In this document: piece after piece, positions 49,042 through 57,629 of the stretch
Layout of the letters: every line of letters begins with the position of its first letter
Numbering within the stretch: the first letter of the stretch is position 1
From: a virus
IMG/VR virus record: IMGVR_UViG_3300020421_002402
Coordinates: 46,194 to 110,193 of that record
Strand: one strand, 5' to 3'
Length of the DNA stretch: 64,000 nucleotides
The notes under the pieces: generated by a model
Databases searched by the model: none
What the model saw: the letters and a program-made list of their open reading frames with translations, nothing else
Told to the model about the DNA's origin: nothing
Position numbers and translations under genes: made by a program

Positions 49042-49272
49042 ATGAGCAAAGAATTTACAACACAGGCAACATTTTCAAAGGGTGCAAGGGTCGTATCAGA
49101 CTATAAACATGATATGATTTTTGAACAACCAAGGGAAGGTTTAGTTCAACAAGAGTTTGTATCATACGAACATTGTGAAGCAGGTATGAAACGTACTACT
49201 GTCACAAGGAAGTTTACCAGTAATGGTGGATATGACGATGTTGAAGCGATAACTATTTTGCCTAAAGGATAA
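49042..49272 (+). CDS. Small protein of unknown function
   Basis: 76 residues, beta-rich, with TTVTRKFTSNGGYDD. Directly before the clamp-loader gene (4 nt). May belong to the replication unit. Confidence 0.6.
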   Translation: MSKEFTTQATFSKGARVVSDYKHDMIFEQPREGLVQQEFVSYEHCEAGMKRTTVTRKFTSNGGYDDVEAITILPKG

Positions 49273-49276
49273 TAAT

Positions 49277-50200
49277 ATGAAAGATTTGTGGGTAGAAAAA
49301 TATCGTCCTAGTAGCATAGACACTTATGTTTTTAGAGATGATAATCAGCACAGGCAAGTTGCAGGTTGGTTAGGAGACGGAGCACTACCACATTTGCTGT
49401 TTAGCGGAGCACCAGGTACTGGTAAAACAACACTTGCAAAAGTGTTATTGAAAGAACTTGATGTAGACAGCATGGATATACTAGAAATAAACGCAAGTAA
49501 TGAAAATAGTGTCGAAACGATTCGAAGTAAAATTACTAACTTCAGTGGCACTATGCCGTTTGGTGACATGAAGTATGTGTTACTCGATGAGGCTGATTAT
49601 ATTACCCCTAATGGGCAGGCGGCTCTACGTGGTGTTATGGAAATGTATCACACGTCCTGTCGCTTCATACTAACTTGCAACTACCCACAAAGAATTATTC
49701 CTGCATTACATAGTAGGTGCCAAGGATTTCATATTGAAAAACTAGACATAAATGAGTTTACGGCTCGTATTGCAACAATTTGTATTGAAGAAGGTGTTGA
49801 AGTAGATTTAGAAACACTAGACACTTATGTACAAGCAACATATCCTGACTTGCGTAAAGCAATTAATCTTACACAACAGAACGTAGTAGATAATGTATTG
49901 CAAAAGCCACAAGATGGCGATAGCAATACAAGTGATTGGATGTTAAATGCAATAGAGTTGTTCAAAGCAGGTAAGTATAAAGAAGCAAGAACAATGATTG
50001 TCAGTCAAGCAAGACCTGAAGAGTATGAAGAAGTTTACAAGTTTATGTATCGTAACTTAGAACTATGGGGCGACACAGAACTAAAACAGGATCAAGCAAT
50101 CGTTATAATCAGAAATGGTATTGCAAAAAGTATTGCAGTAGCAGATCCTGAGATTAACTTGGCGGCAACTTTAGTAGAACTAGAGATGAACTCTGTATAA
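49277..50200 (+). CDS. 44: Sliding clamp loader ATPase subunit (T4 gp44 type)
   Basis: 307 residues. LWVEKYRPSSIDTYV opening, Walker A GAPGTGKTTLAK, ASNENSVETIRSKI, VLLDEADYITPNGQAALRG (Walker B and sensor region), TCNYPQRIIPALHSRC (arginine finger). Loads the sliding clamp for DNA polymerase. No gp62 homologue is recognisable next to it. Overlaps the next gene by one base. Confidence 0.93.
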   Translation: MKDLWVEKYRPSSIDTYVFRDDNQHRQVAGWLGDGALPHLLFSGAPGTGKTTLAKVLLKELDVDSMDILEINASNENSVETIRSKITNFSGTMPFGDMKYVLLDEADYITPNGQAALRGVMEMYHTSCRFILTCNYPQRIIPALHSRCQGFHIEKLDINEFTARIATICIEEGVEVDLETLDTYVQATYPDLRKAINLTQQNVVDNVLQKPQDGDSNTSDWMLNAIELFKAGKYKEARTMIVSQARPEEYEEVYKFMYRNLELWGDTELKQDQAIVIIRNGIAKSIAVADPEINLAATLVELEMNSV

Positions 50201-50823
50201 TGGACTTAATACCAGAACACCAATTAGATAACAGTCTAGCATTAGACAACAATATTAAAGGACATTGTAATCCTGACATAGCAAAAGTCTTACTAAATCA
50301 TGCTAGACAATCTAAAACACAAATAGTTCTAAACGAGTTTACAAAAACTACTGGTAAAACTCCTACACTAATTAGAGAAGTATCTGAGAATCCAATACAC
50401 ATGCATGATTTGTTTGACCAACATCCAAGAGCGGCAAAAATGTTTGAACAAACACAGAAAGAGTTATCAGGTGTAAAGGACATTACATATAATAGAACAA
50501 GTCCATTAGATGTAGACTTAGAAGCAATAAAAGAAAATAAACCTTACGATTTAATTTATGTTTGCTTGCCTTACATTATGGAACAAGCACCAAACACAAT
50601 AGAAACAATTATATCTAAAACATTAGAACTTTGGGAAATGGCGGCTAGTGATGGCACAATTATTATGGGACCAGACTATGATAAGGATAACATCAAGCGA
50701 CAAGTTGATATGTTTTGTAGGCAACGTGGATATAAGTTAGAAAAATATTTAGATACTAATTACGATAACGACTTAGAGCCTGACCATTATATGTTTGCTT
50801 TTCAAGTTAAGAAGAATTCTTAG
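50200..50823 (+). CDS. Methyltransferase-like protein, divergent paralogue C
   Basis: 207 residues. KTTGKTPTLIREVSEN aligns with the GTGKTPKFIAQN block of the genes at 23680 and 24568; PYDLIYVCLPYIM and the following helix match their second half. It sits where T4 phages place clamp-loader gene 62, but I see no gp62 features. Function unknown. Convergent with the radical SAM gene, overlapping by 17 nt. Confidence 0.5.
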   Translation: MDLIPEHQLDNSLALDNNIKGHCNPDIAKVLLNHARQSKTQIVLNEFTKTTGKTPTLIREVSENPIHMHDLFDQHPRAAKMFEQTQKELSGVKDITYNRTSPLDVDLEAIKENKPYDLIYVCLPYIMEQAPNTIETIISKTLELWEMAASDGTIIMGPDYDKDNIKRQVDMFCRQRGYKLEKYLDTNYDNDLEPDHYMFAFQVKKNS

Positions 50824-50833
50824 CATTCTTAAC
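50806..50833. terminator. Symmetric hairpin in convergent overlap
   Basis: GTTAAGAA (50806-50813) and TTCTTAAC (50826-50833) could pair in RNA from either strand; no T-run, so termination is uncertain. Confidence 0.4.
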
Positions 50834-52147
50834 TTCTTGGTCTCCAGTAGGCATACCTAGTATTTTTAATTCTTGAAATAATACATCATCAACACTAATA
50901 TTCTTTTCAATATGTTCTGCTAAATCAGGATATATACTTTTCCAATCTAAGTTTCTTCTCACATCTAATTCATCTAAATGTGTTTTAAGTCTAATCATTT
51001 CATATGAATCACATGTAGCCTTGCTGATTTGATTTCTTATTCCTTCTAAGTAAGGTATGTTGTGATGTTGTGTAAAAGGAGATTGCTTTAATCTGCCTAT
51101 AAGTTTATCTATGCCATCTAAACAATATGTTCCATATCTACTTGGATTAAACCATTTAGGATCTTGTATAGTATTCCAACTTAAATTTATTCTAGGGTCG
51201 TTAAAACTTAATATAAAGTCATACAGTTGCCACATGCTTTGTACTGTTATAGGACATATTGTACTTTGTACCTGCATACCAATCCATTTTTGACTTGCTA
51301 AGAATGTAAAGTTATCAACAAACTGTTCCCATATAATTCCATGTCTGGCATACTCGGCTTCTTTTCCATAGTTGTCTATACTTACATTAACTTGGAATGC
51401 TTTTAGTTTGCCATCGTCAATGAGTTTTTGTATGCGTTCTACTTGACTTACAAGTCTTATTGTATTGTGTTTAAGATTACTGAATATTACCCATTCTAAG
51501 TTAGGACAAGGATTTTTATCAAACCAATCTAAAAACATTTCAAACTCTGGTTGGAATAAAGGTTCACCACCTAACACATGTAAAGTGTATAGTTCTTGTC
51601 CATGTAAGTCCATCCAATCCCAAAACATGTCTCTCATCTTTTCGTATTCAGGATTGTCGGGCCACTCATATATTTCTAATCCATTTTTAGTAAACTCACC
51701 ATACTTTTGATTTTCATGTTGAATTACACTACTAAATTTTGCACTACAATATGTACAACTCATATTACATAAGTTACTAAAGTACACTTCAAGCAGTCTT
51801 GGAGTTACATGTGTTTCTTCTGGATTGGTTTCATTCTCTGGTGGAACCATTTCTAAGTCATTGATATAACCTATACGTTCACTTACACCACCTGCTTCTT
51901 CAACAACCTTACAATATTCACAACCATTACCGGGCCATTGTCCTTGCAACATCTTTTCTCTATCACTTACTTTGCCAGGCAAGTTGTGAAAGTCCATAAA
52001 GTTTTCCACTGTAACTTCCCAATGCTTACATCTATGACAACTTGATGTTGTACCAAAGTTTAAGAACAAAGTACTCCATGTCCATTTGAATTGACATGCA
52101 GGATCTGTTTTGAGTTGCCATTTAGGTCTGTGAATGCTTGTGGTCAT
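50807..52147 (-). CDS. Radical SAM protein, stand-alone, phage type
   Basis: 446 residues from ATG at 52147. SNLCNMSCTYCSAKF holds the C-x-x-x-C-x-x-C motif for the 4Fe-4S/SAM cluster; CKHWEV, GCEYCKVVEE and later cysteines suggest an extra cluster (twitch/SPASM-like). GEP/LHVLGGEPLF is the G-G-E segment. Such proteins are common but uncharacterised in marine myoviruses. An Fe-S client of the phage SUF system is plausible (inference). Late-type octamer TATAAATA 9 nt before the ATG. Confidence 0.85.
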   Translation of the reverse strand: MTTSIHRPKWQLKTDPACQFKWTWSTLFLNFGTTSSCHRCKHWEVTVENFMDFHNLPGKVSDREKMLQGQWPGNGCEYCKVVEEAGGVSERIGYINDLEMVPPENETNPEETHVTPRLLEVYFSNLCNMSCTYCSAKFSSVIQHENQKYGEFTKNGLEIYEWPDNPEYEKMRDMFWDWMDLHGQELYTLHVLGGEPLFQPEFEMFLDWFDKNPCPNLEWVIFSNLKHNTIRLVSQVERIQKLIDDGKLKAFQVNVSIDNYGKEAEYARHGIIWEQFVDNFTFLASQKWIGMQVQSTICPITVQSMWQLYDFILSFNDPRINLSWNTIQDPKWFNPSRYGTYCLDGIDKLIGRLKQSPFTQHHNIPYLEGIRNQISKATCDSYEMIRLKTHLDELDVRRNLDWKSIYPDLAEHIEKNISVDDVLFQELKILGMPTGDQEVKNAKNSS

Positions 52148-52155
52148 TAGAATAG

Positions 52156-52163
52156 TATTTATA
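52156..52163 (-). promoter_or_regulatory. Late-type promoter TATAAATA, minus strand
   Basis: Plus-strand TATTTATA; 8 nt separates it from the radical SAM ATG (52147), so the leader would be at most 2-3 nt. Confidence 0.6.
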
Positions 52164-52175
52164 GACTTTGCAGTC

Positions 52176-52203
52176 AAAAAAGAAGCCGGACTGAGCCGGC
52201 TTC
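52176..52203 (-). terminator. Strong terminator, minus strand
   Basis: GAAGCCGG-6 nt-CCGGCTTC with six Ts on the minus strand; ends the holin-candidate transcript. Confidence 0.88.
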
Positions 52204-52223
52204 TCCACTTTAAGAATAAAAAT

Positions 52224-52469
52224 TTACTTCTTAGGTAAAGGTCTATTAAAAATGTGATATAGCACAAAAGCACCTACCAGACCAAGCAATCCTTCTGCTG
52301 ACAGTCCTTTTAAGATACCCATAACATTGTCTACAACACTTATATCGGGCCAGAAAGGTATTCCCACGCCGTTAAATAAGACTTCTAGTACAATGCCTAG
52401 TGCTAATATAGATATTCCTGTTTGTGTTAAACTATAGGCCCAATCACCTATCTTTTTAATTATATCCAT
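52224..52469 (-). CDS. Holin candidate / small membrane protein
   Basis: 81 residues from ATG at 52469 (GGGAGA upstream; the longer frame to 52493 has none). Two membrane helices (GISILALGIVLEVLFNG and AEGLLGLVGAFVLYHIF), a Gly/Pro loop and a basic tail NRPLPKK: class II-type holin layout. Own ribosome site and terminator. Holin is an inference; no family recognised. Confidence 0.5.
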   Translation of the reverse strand: MDIIKKIGDWAYSLTQTGISILALGIVLEVLFNGVGIPFWPDISVVDNVMGILKGLSAEGLLGLVGAFVLYHIFNRPLPKK

Positions 52470-52584
52470 ATAATATTCTCCCTTGCGATTCATTCCTGAA
52501 TCAATAATATTTAACCAGTTTTAGCAAAGGTAAAACACTATTAGAAGTTAAATACTAGCATAACCTCCGACTGGAAATAGATAA

Positions 52585-53640
52585 ATGTCAAGATTTTATG
52601 AACAAAACATAGAAGTAATACTAGAGCCTGACGGTTTATCTAAACACATCAAAGACATTAGACATCAATATGGAATACATAGTGCATTTGTGGTAAGCAC
52701 ACCTGCGGCAAGGGAACGTGGCATAGAAGACATGTTAAAGAAAGCAGGCTATGATCCAGTTATCATGTGGGGTGAAGAATACGGTGACTTAATGGAACCA
52801 ACACAAGAACAAATATTAGAAGCATACAAAGAGTTTGCTCACAGTGATTGTGATATGATATTTGCTATTGGTGGAGGAAGTATTGTTGATTTAGGTAAGG
52901 GTGTTGTATTTCAATCTCTTGCTGACACCAGACCATTTTTTATTGCAGTACCTACAACATACAGTGGTGCAGAAATTACTAAAGGTTTAATGATAGTAAA
53001 AGGACCAGGCGACAAAAAGCCTGTGTATGATGAAGCATGTAGACCTAATGTACTTATATTAGACAGCACACTTACAGATACATTGGATCCTAGAACAGGA
53101 ATGATTATAGCCATTGATGCATTAACACATTGTTTAGAAGGAGCGGCTAGTACAATAGACCATCCTATTGCCGAGGGTGCAGGCATTCTAGGAATAAACA
53201 TGGCATTAAAACATTTACCCACAACAGAACTTACACCTCAGTTTAGAGAGGACTTTGCTAAGATTGGATTCTTAGGAAGTAAGGCAATGGATTGTGCATT
53301 AGGACATTTACACAATATAAGTTTTAGCATTGGGAAACAAACAGGATTAAAGCATGGAGAGATTAATACATTATTTGCTCCAGCAGTAATACAAGCAAGT
53401 GTTAGGAAAAGTAACGAAGCATATAATTTTGTAGACAGAGATAAACTAATTGAAGTATTTAATTTTTATATAAACGAATGGGATTTATATAATAGATACT
53501 TGCCTAAACACCAAGACAAGTTTATGGAAACAGCAATTAGTAATGCATCTTATAACAGTCATCCTGTGGAGTTAGATGCTGATGATTTCAAATGGATATT
53601 TGAAGTTACATTGGAAAGGGGAAGGAATGCAATTGGCTGA
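52585..53640 (+). CDS. Iron-containing alcohol dehydrogenase-family enzyme
   Basis: 351 residues, group III Fe-ADH: FAIGGGSIVDLGKG (NAD), PTTYSGAEIT, DALTHCLEG, GHLHNISF and LKHGEINTL with the metal-binding D and H residues. Uses NAD(P)H to reduce an aldehyde or ketone. Substrate unknown; could be part of nucleotide-sugar or phosphonate metabolism. No clear ribosome site. Confidence 0.85.
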   Translation: MSRFYEQNIEVILEPDGLSKHIKDIRHQYGIHSAFVVSTPAARERGIEDMLKKAGYDPVIMWGEEYGDLMEPTQEQILEAYKEFAHSDCDMIFAIGGGSIVDLGKGVVFQSLADTRPFFIAVPTTYSGAEITKGLMIVKGPGDKKPVYDEACRPNVLILDSTLTDTLDPRTGMIIAIDALTHCLEGAASTIDHPIAEGAGILGINMALKHLPTTELTPQFREDFAKIGFLGSKAMDCALGHLHNISFSIGKQTGLKHGEINTLFAPAVIQASVRKSNEAYNFVDRDKLIEVFNFYINEWDLYNRYLPKHQDKFMETAISNASYNSHPVELDADDFKWIFEVTLERGRNAIG

Positions 53641-53848
53641 ATTAGTAGATGACATATTAAATGAGCCAGAGTTTAAAGAAAATGGTTTTGTTTTTAAACA
53701 TCTAGAACAAGGCAGACCTGATCCTTTAAGAGCAGTTCAAAGTGCTGTGGACCGAATGAGGGAACTTCACGACATAGAAGACTATCAATTCGGCCCATTA
53801 TGTGAAGAAGTGTTAAGACAATTATCTATTATGATTGATAAATCTTAA
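53627..53848 (+). CDS. Small helical protein
   Basis: 73 residues from ATG at 53627 (GGGGAAGG upstream; 14-nt overlap with the dehydrogenase gene). Helical, with ILNEPEFKENGF and VDRMRELHD. Convergent 20-nt overlap with phoH. Confidence 0.6.
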   Translation: MQLAELVDDILNEPEFKENGFVFKHLEQGRPDPLRAVQSAVDRMRELHDIEDYQFGPLCEEVLRQLSIMIDKS

Positions 53849-54572
53849 GTACTTCACTAACAGCCGGATGTCTTTCAACATGACTTTTATCAAATTCTAC
53901 ATGTCCAATCATACTTGATTGTGTAGTATTCAATTTATCTAAAAAGTTTTTAAGTCCGTTTGCTTCAAACCCTCTATCATGTTGAGCAAGGTCACCATTA
54001 ACTATAAGTTGACTATGGTCTCCTATTCTAGTTAGTAACATTTTCATTTGCTCTGGTGTAGCATTCTGCATTTCATCTGCTAACACAACAGCATTTTTAA
54101 ATGTTCTACCTCTCATATAAGCCAAAGGTGCTATTTCGAACTTGTTGTTCTCTATTAGATATTCAATTTCTTTAGGGTGATAAAACTCTTCCATAATATC
54201 AAATATGGGTCTAGTCCATGGTGCCATCTTTTCTTGTAATGTACCTGGTAAGAAACCATGTTGCTCGTCAACACTGACTGCTGGTCTCGTTATTACAATT
54301 TTATCTACTTGTTTTTCTTTGAATTGTTTTAGTGCATGAAGTGTACTAATCATTGTTTTACCTGTGCCTGCTGGCCCTGTTGTAAAAACAATATGTTTTG
54401 ATTGGTCTGTCAATAGACCTAGAAGTTCGTCCTGTTTAAAGTTCCTAGGGACGATTTGAACTTTCTTTTCACGTGTTATAGTTTCAACGTGACCACCTTG
54501 TAATATCTTCAAATAGTTATTCTCCTTAAATCTTGTTTTGAATTCTCGTTCTTTACGTTTCTTTCTAGACAT
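53829..54572 (-). CDS. phoH: PhoH-like ATPase
   Basis: 247 residues: Walker A GPAGTGKT, ITRPAVSVDEQHGFLPGTLQEKM, ADEMQNATPEQMKMLLTRIG (Walker B DE), NGDLAQHD. Widespread in marine phages; ATPase of uncertain role. Monocistronic on the minus strand, with AGGAG before the ATG and a TATAAT on the minus strand near 54632-54637. Confidence 0.94.
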   Translation of the reverse strand: MSRKKRKEREFKTRFKENNYLKILQGGHVETITREKKVQIVPRNFKQDELLGLLTDQSKHIVFTTGPAGTGKTMISTLHALKQFKEKQVDKIVITRPAVSVDEQHGFLPGTLQEKMAPWTRPIFDIMEEFYHPKEIEYLIENNKFEIAPLAYMRGRTFKNAVVLADEMQNATPEQMKMLLTRIGDHSQLIVNGDLAQHDRGFEANGLKNFLDKLNTTQSSMIGHVEFDKSHVERHPAVSEVLKIYQS

Positions 54573-54631
54573 GTTATGCTCCTGTCTTTTCCATAATGAA
54601 TCCCTGAGCAGTATTGCTCACCTAAAATAGT

Positions 54632-54637
54632 ATTATA
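54632..54637 (-). promoter_or_regulatory. Possible -10 of phoH
   Basis: Plus-strand ATTATA = TATAAT on the minus strand, 60 nt before the start; the -35 position is weak. Confidence 0.4.
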
Positions 54638-54735
54638 GGGGGGAAGGATTGATAAGTTTTGTATGTGTGATATTTTCATATTACAAATATTATTTAGTTT
54701 TGGTTTTTAATTATTAACACATCTTATTTAAAAGT

Positions 54736-54743
54736 GATAAATA
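54736..54743 (+). promoter_or_regulatory. Late-type promoter GATAAATA
   Basis: 21 nt before ATG at 54765, with GAAGGA between. Confidence 0.6.
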
Positions 54744-54764
54744 ACAATAACGAAGGATATTAAT

Positions 54765-55322
54765 ATGCAAACATTAAAGATAATAAACGACAACGTAAAG
54801 AAGATATCAGGGACTAATACACTTCTAGACATGTTGTTAGAGTTCGAAGGAGTCATAGACAGTTTTGATACCTATGCTTATAAGAACTGGAACAAAGGAG
54901 AAGTTGTTGGTGGACCTAAATTAGGTAGATATTTTATCGAAGTTGCTCTAATGTATGACTATGAAGATATGCCTGATCCTTATGCAATTAGACGTCTTAG
55001 AGAAAATGACTGTAAAGTTAAAATGTATAAAGATGATTTAGTTAAATCAAAAAGGATTGAAGGCTTAGAAGATACAGAAATCAAAGTAAGAGGAACACTT
55101 CCAAGACGTGTTGCTAAAACAGAAAGATTACCTGTATGGATAGTAGAAATCAAAATGCCAAGAAGATTTGTAGATGAGTTTAGCACAGAGCAAGTTGAAG
55201 CGGCAGAAGATGCCTATGTTGACATGGAAGATATCCAAAGTGCTAAAGACCAATCATTGGATCAAGCACCTATGTCTGATCCATTAGCACCACCAGTAGA
55301 TCCAGGAGCACCTATAGTATGA
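54765..55322 (+). CDS. Conserved protein of structural-type gene cluster
   Basis: 185 residues: N-terminal helices, LGRYFIEVALMYDYEDMPDP, RGTLPRRVAKTERLPVWIVEIKMP, and a Pro-rich tail (PMSDPLAPPVDPGAP). I recognise the type from marine T4-like phages but not its role. Late-type promoter; ATGA overlap downstream. Confidence 0.65.
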   Translation: MQTLKIINDNVKKISGTNTLLDMLLEFEGVIDSFDTYAYKNWNKGEVVGGPKLGRYFIEVALMYDYEDMPDPYAIRRLRENDCKVKMYKDDLVKSKRIEGLEDTEIKVRGTLPRRVAKTERLPVWIVEIKMPRRFVDEFSTEQVEAAEDAYVDMEDIQSAKDQSLDQAPMSDPLAPPVDPGAPIV

Positions 55323-56077
55323 TAAATGAAAATATAAAACATGGTGACTTAGACGAGGTAGTGCATTCACTAGTAAGCATTGATGAGTTTGAACCAAAGA
55401 CAGGTAAGAAAGAAAATATATCTGTTATAGGTTTTTATGTTACAGAAGAAAAAGTAGGCAAAGACCTAGAAAACTTCTTACAAAAAAGCCACTTTGAATT
55501 TAGAGATGTTGAGGTAACACCTAACCCTAATGAAGATAATATGTATATGGTGTTTGTTGAAGTTGATAGAAAAGAAGGTATGCTTGATGAACTTAAAGAA
55601 TACATCTTAGATGTAGAGAATGTATCAGGTAGAATGAAATGGAAAGTAAAACCTCTTTTGTCAGACGACACATATGATATTACAGATCCACAATTAAAAG
55701 AATTTGTTATAACAGATCCTGACAAGTACCAAACTAAAGAAGAATTTGAGAACAGCAAGAAGAAGAAAAAAGAAGAAAGCATTGTAAACTTCTTAAAAGA
55801 TAGTGCAACAATTCAAGATGCAGTTCTAGAAAATAACATTCTGTCCTTAAAAGACTATAAGTATAACGTACAATTAGAATTTGTACAATTTGGAGAAGGA
55901 AAGGTAACACTAGAAGAAGCAGGCATATCTGAAGCGGCAATAGATTACGATTGGGATAAGTCATTAGTGAAAACTTTAGAGAGCATGAGAGGTAGTTTAA
56001 ACGTAATACCAATCAACAAACATATAGTATTTCACAACCCTGCTACTGACCAAGTGTTAATAGCAAAACCATGTTAA
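55319..56077 (+). CDS. Conserved protein of structural-type gene cluster
   Basis: 252 residues: ferredoxin-like N-terminal domain (VIGFYVTEEKVGKDLENFL ... YMVFVEVDRKEGML), a KKKKKEES linker, and a C-terminal domain ending VFHNPATDQVLIAKPC. Typical of marine myoviruses; role unknown. Confidence 0.65.
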   Translation: MINENIKHGDLDEVVHSLVSIDEFEPKTGKKENISVIGFYVTEEKVGKDLENFLQKSHFEFRDVEVTPNPNEDNMYMVFVEVDRKEGMLDELKEYILDVENVSGRMKWKVKPLLSDDTYDITDPQLKEFVITDPDKYQTKEEFENSKKKKKEESIVNFLKDSATIQDAVLENNILSLKDYKYNVQLEFVQFGEGKVTLEEAGISEAAIDYDWDKSLVKTLESMRGSLNVIPINKHIVFHNPATDQVLIAKPC

Positions 56078-56508
56078 GTTTTATTCGTTCATTACCATTT
56101 GTTGGAATAGCATTACTTTTTGCCTACGGTGCTCATAGTTTTATTGTAGGTGGTTTAACAAAACAAGTTGAAGAACAACAAATACAAATTAATTTATTGA
56201 ATACACATAATGTTGCATTACAAGGTGCGGCAGAGATTAATGAGAAAACTATTGCAAGTCTAGAAGAAAGTAACAGTAGACAGATAGCACAAATAGGTGA
56301 CCTTACTGTTAAGGCTAATGAATGGGAAAGACAAGCCAAAGAAGCACAACAAATTTTTAAAGACCATAACTTCACAAAACTATCCAGATTAAGACCTGGT
56401 ATGATTGAAGATAGGGCAAACAATAAAACTGCAGAAGTATTTAGAGCAGTAGAACAAGATAGCAAGGAAGTTGCTAATTTAGATGAAGTAGAGAGAAAAG
56501 ATGATTAA
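56071..56508 (+). CDS. Inner-membrane spanin candidate (Rz-like)
   Basis: 145 residues: N-terminal membrane helix (FVGIALLFAYGAHSFIVGG), then a long helix with coiled-coil pattern, ending in FTKLSRLRPGMIEDRANNKTAEVF, like the KPGLIE-type segment of many phage Rz-like proteins. N-in/C-out orientation fits an i-spanin. A lipoprotein gene lies just downstream, as expected for o-spanin. Confidence 0.6.
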   Translation: MLSFIRSLPFVGIALLFAYGAHSFIVGGLTKQVEEQQIQINLLNTHNVALQGAAEINEKTIASLEESNSRQIAQIGDLTVKANEWERQAKEAQQIFKDHNFTKLSRLRPGMIEDRANNKTAEVFRAVEQDSKEVANLDEVERKDD

Positions 56509-56641
56509 AGATTTTTTAAACTGGCACAGAGATTATGTTGAAGACTTCCAAGACAAATACAACATATCTGATTACACATACTTATGGATTGCGTTCACAA
56601 AAGGAGTGGTCCTGACACTATTATTGACATGGATATTTTAA
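56501..56641 (+). CDS. Small membrane protein
   Basis: 46 residues with a C-terminal helix (FTKGVVLTLLLTWIF). Overlaps the spanin candidate (8 nt) and the following lipoprotein (13 nt), so it is nested within the lysis-type cluster. Confidence 0.6.
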   Translation: MIKDFLNWHRDYVEDFQDKYNISDYTYLWIAFTKGVVLTLLLTWIF

Positions 56642-57351
56642 ACAGAAGAACATTACAGACATTTTCAATTTTAGCACTGGCATTTATCATGACATCATGT
56701 GCTACAACTGGATACCAACCTTTACCTCCTGTTAAAGTAATTACTGAAACTGTTGAAGTAGAAATATACTCACCACCTTTACCACCAGAAATACAATTAA
56801 ATGATGTTGAATGGAAGGTTATAACTAACACTCCATGCAAACCTGCAACAGGTAAAAAGACATTATCACAAGGCAAATGGTATTACACAACAGAAAGATT
56901 TGAATACGAAGAATACTTTGATGAGGAAAAGCAAGAAACGAGACGTAAAGTAAAACGTGATGCAGATAACAATCGTATTGAATTACCACAATTAGAAGAT
57001 GGCAATGGTGTAATACAAGTATGTGGTAACTTACAACAAAAAATAGCAGAAGTAGAATTAATGTTAGATGGAGAGTTTGTTATATTTGCAATAACTCCAG
57101 TAGGATATGAACAAATGTCTGCTAACTTACAAGAGATAAAACGTTACATAGGTCAACAAAAAGATATAATTTACTATTATAGAGAGGCAACTGCACCCAA
57201 AGGTAAAGAAGGTTGGCTTAAAGAGAATGAAGAAAGACAAGAACAGCAAGTAGAAAAAGCAGAAGCAGACAACGAACCTGTTGTTGAAACTAAAGATGAA
57301 TCAGGCTTTAGTTTAAAATCACTTATACCTAGTATAGGTGATAAGGATTAA
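56629..57351 (+). CDS. Lipoprotein, outer-membrane spanin candidate
   Basis: 240 residues from ATG at 56629. Signal helix and lipobox MTSC, mature part starting with a Pro-rich stretch (PLPPVKVITETVEVEIYSPPLPPEI), as in o-spanins, then ITPVGYEQMSANLQEIKRYIGQQKDIIYYYRE. Longer than classical Rz1 proteins. Acidic tail. Candidate partner of the protein at 56071. Confidence 0.6.
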   Translation: MDILNRRTLQTFSILALAFIMTSCATTGYQPLPPVKVITETVEVEIYSPPLPPEIQLNDVEWKVITNTPCKPATGKKTLSQGKWYYTTERFEYEEYFDEEKQETRRKVKRDADNNRIELPQLEDGNGVIQVCGNLQQKIAEVELMLDGEFVIFAITPVGYEQMSANLQEIKRYIGQQKDIIYYYREATAPKGKEGWLKENEERQEQQVEKAEADNEPVVETKDESGFSLKSLIPSIGDKD

Positions 57352-57356
57352 GTATT

Positions 57357-57587
57357 ATGAGCATACAAGAAAAAGTAATTAACTTAATATCTGAAGAACT
57401 TAGAATACCAAAAGAAAAAATTATACCTACAGCAAATGTATTTGACGATTTAAACTTTGATAGTTTAGATAGTGTTCAAGTGGTATTAGAATTAGAACAA
57501 AAGTTCGACATTGAAACTACAGATGACGAAATAGACGGCATCAAAACAGTTCAAGATATCATAGATTTAGTAGAGAACTTAGCATAA
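57357..57587 (+). CDS. acpP: Acyl carrier protein
   Basis: 76 residues, standard ACP length: four-helix acidic protein with NFDSLDSVQ (S36 for phosphopantetheine), IPTANVFDDL, and IKTVQDIIDLV. Carries acyl chains on the 4'-phosphopantetheine arm, added by host AcpS. With the phage FabF it forms a substrate/enzyme pair. Weak ribosome site. Confidence 0.93.
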   Translation: MSIQEKVINLISEELRIPKEKIIPTANVFDDLNFDSLDSVQVVLELEQKFDIETTDDEIDGIKTVQDIIDLVENLA

Positions 57588-57595
57588 CATTGTCC

Positions 57596-57623
57596 TTGAC
57601 TTTCCTTATTATTAGTGTATAAT
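57596..57623 (+). promoter_or_regulatory. Sigma70-type promoter, leaderless spacing, dnaJ
   Basis: TTGACT (57596-57601), 16 nt, TATAAT (57618-57623), 6 nt, ATG at 57630. Confidence 0.85.
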
Positions 57624-57629
57624 TAAGTC

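Noticed and set aside
50200-50823. Clamp loader small subunit gp62
   Set aside because: Position fits but sequence matches the GTGKT-family paralogues, not gp62.
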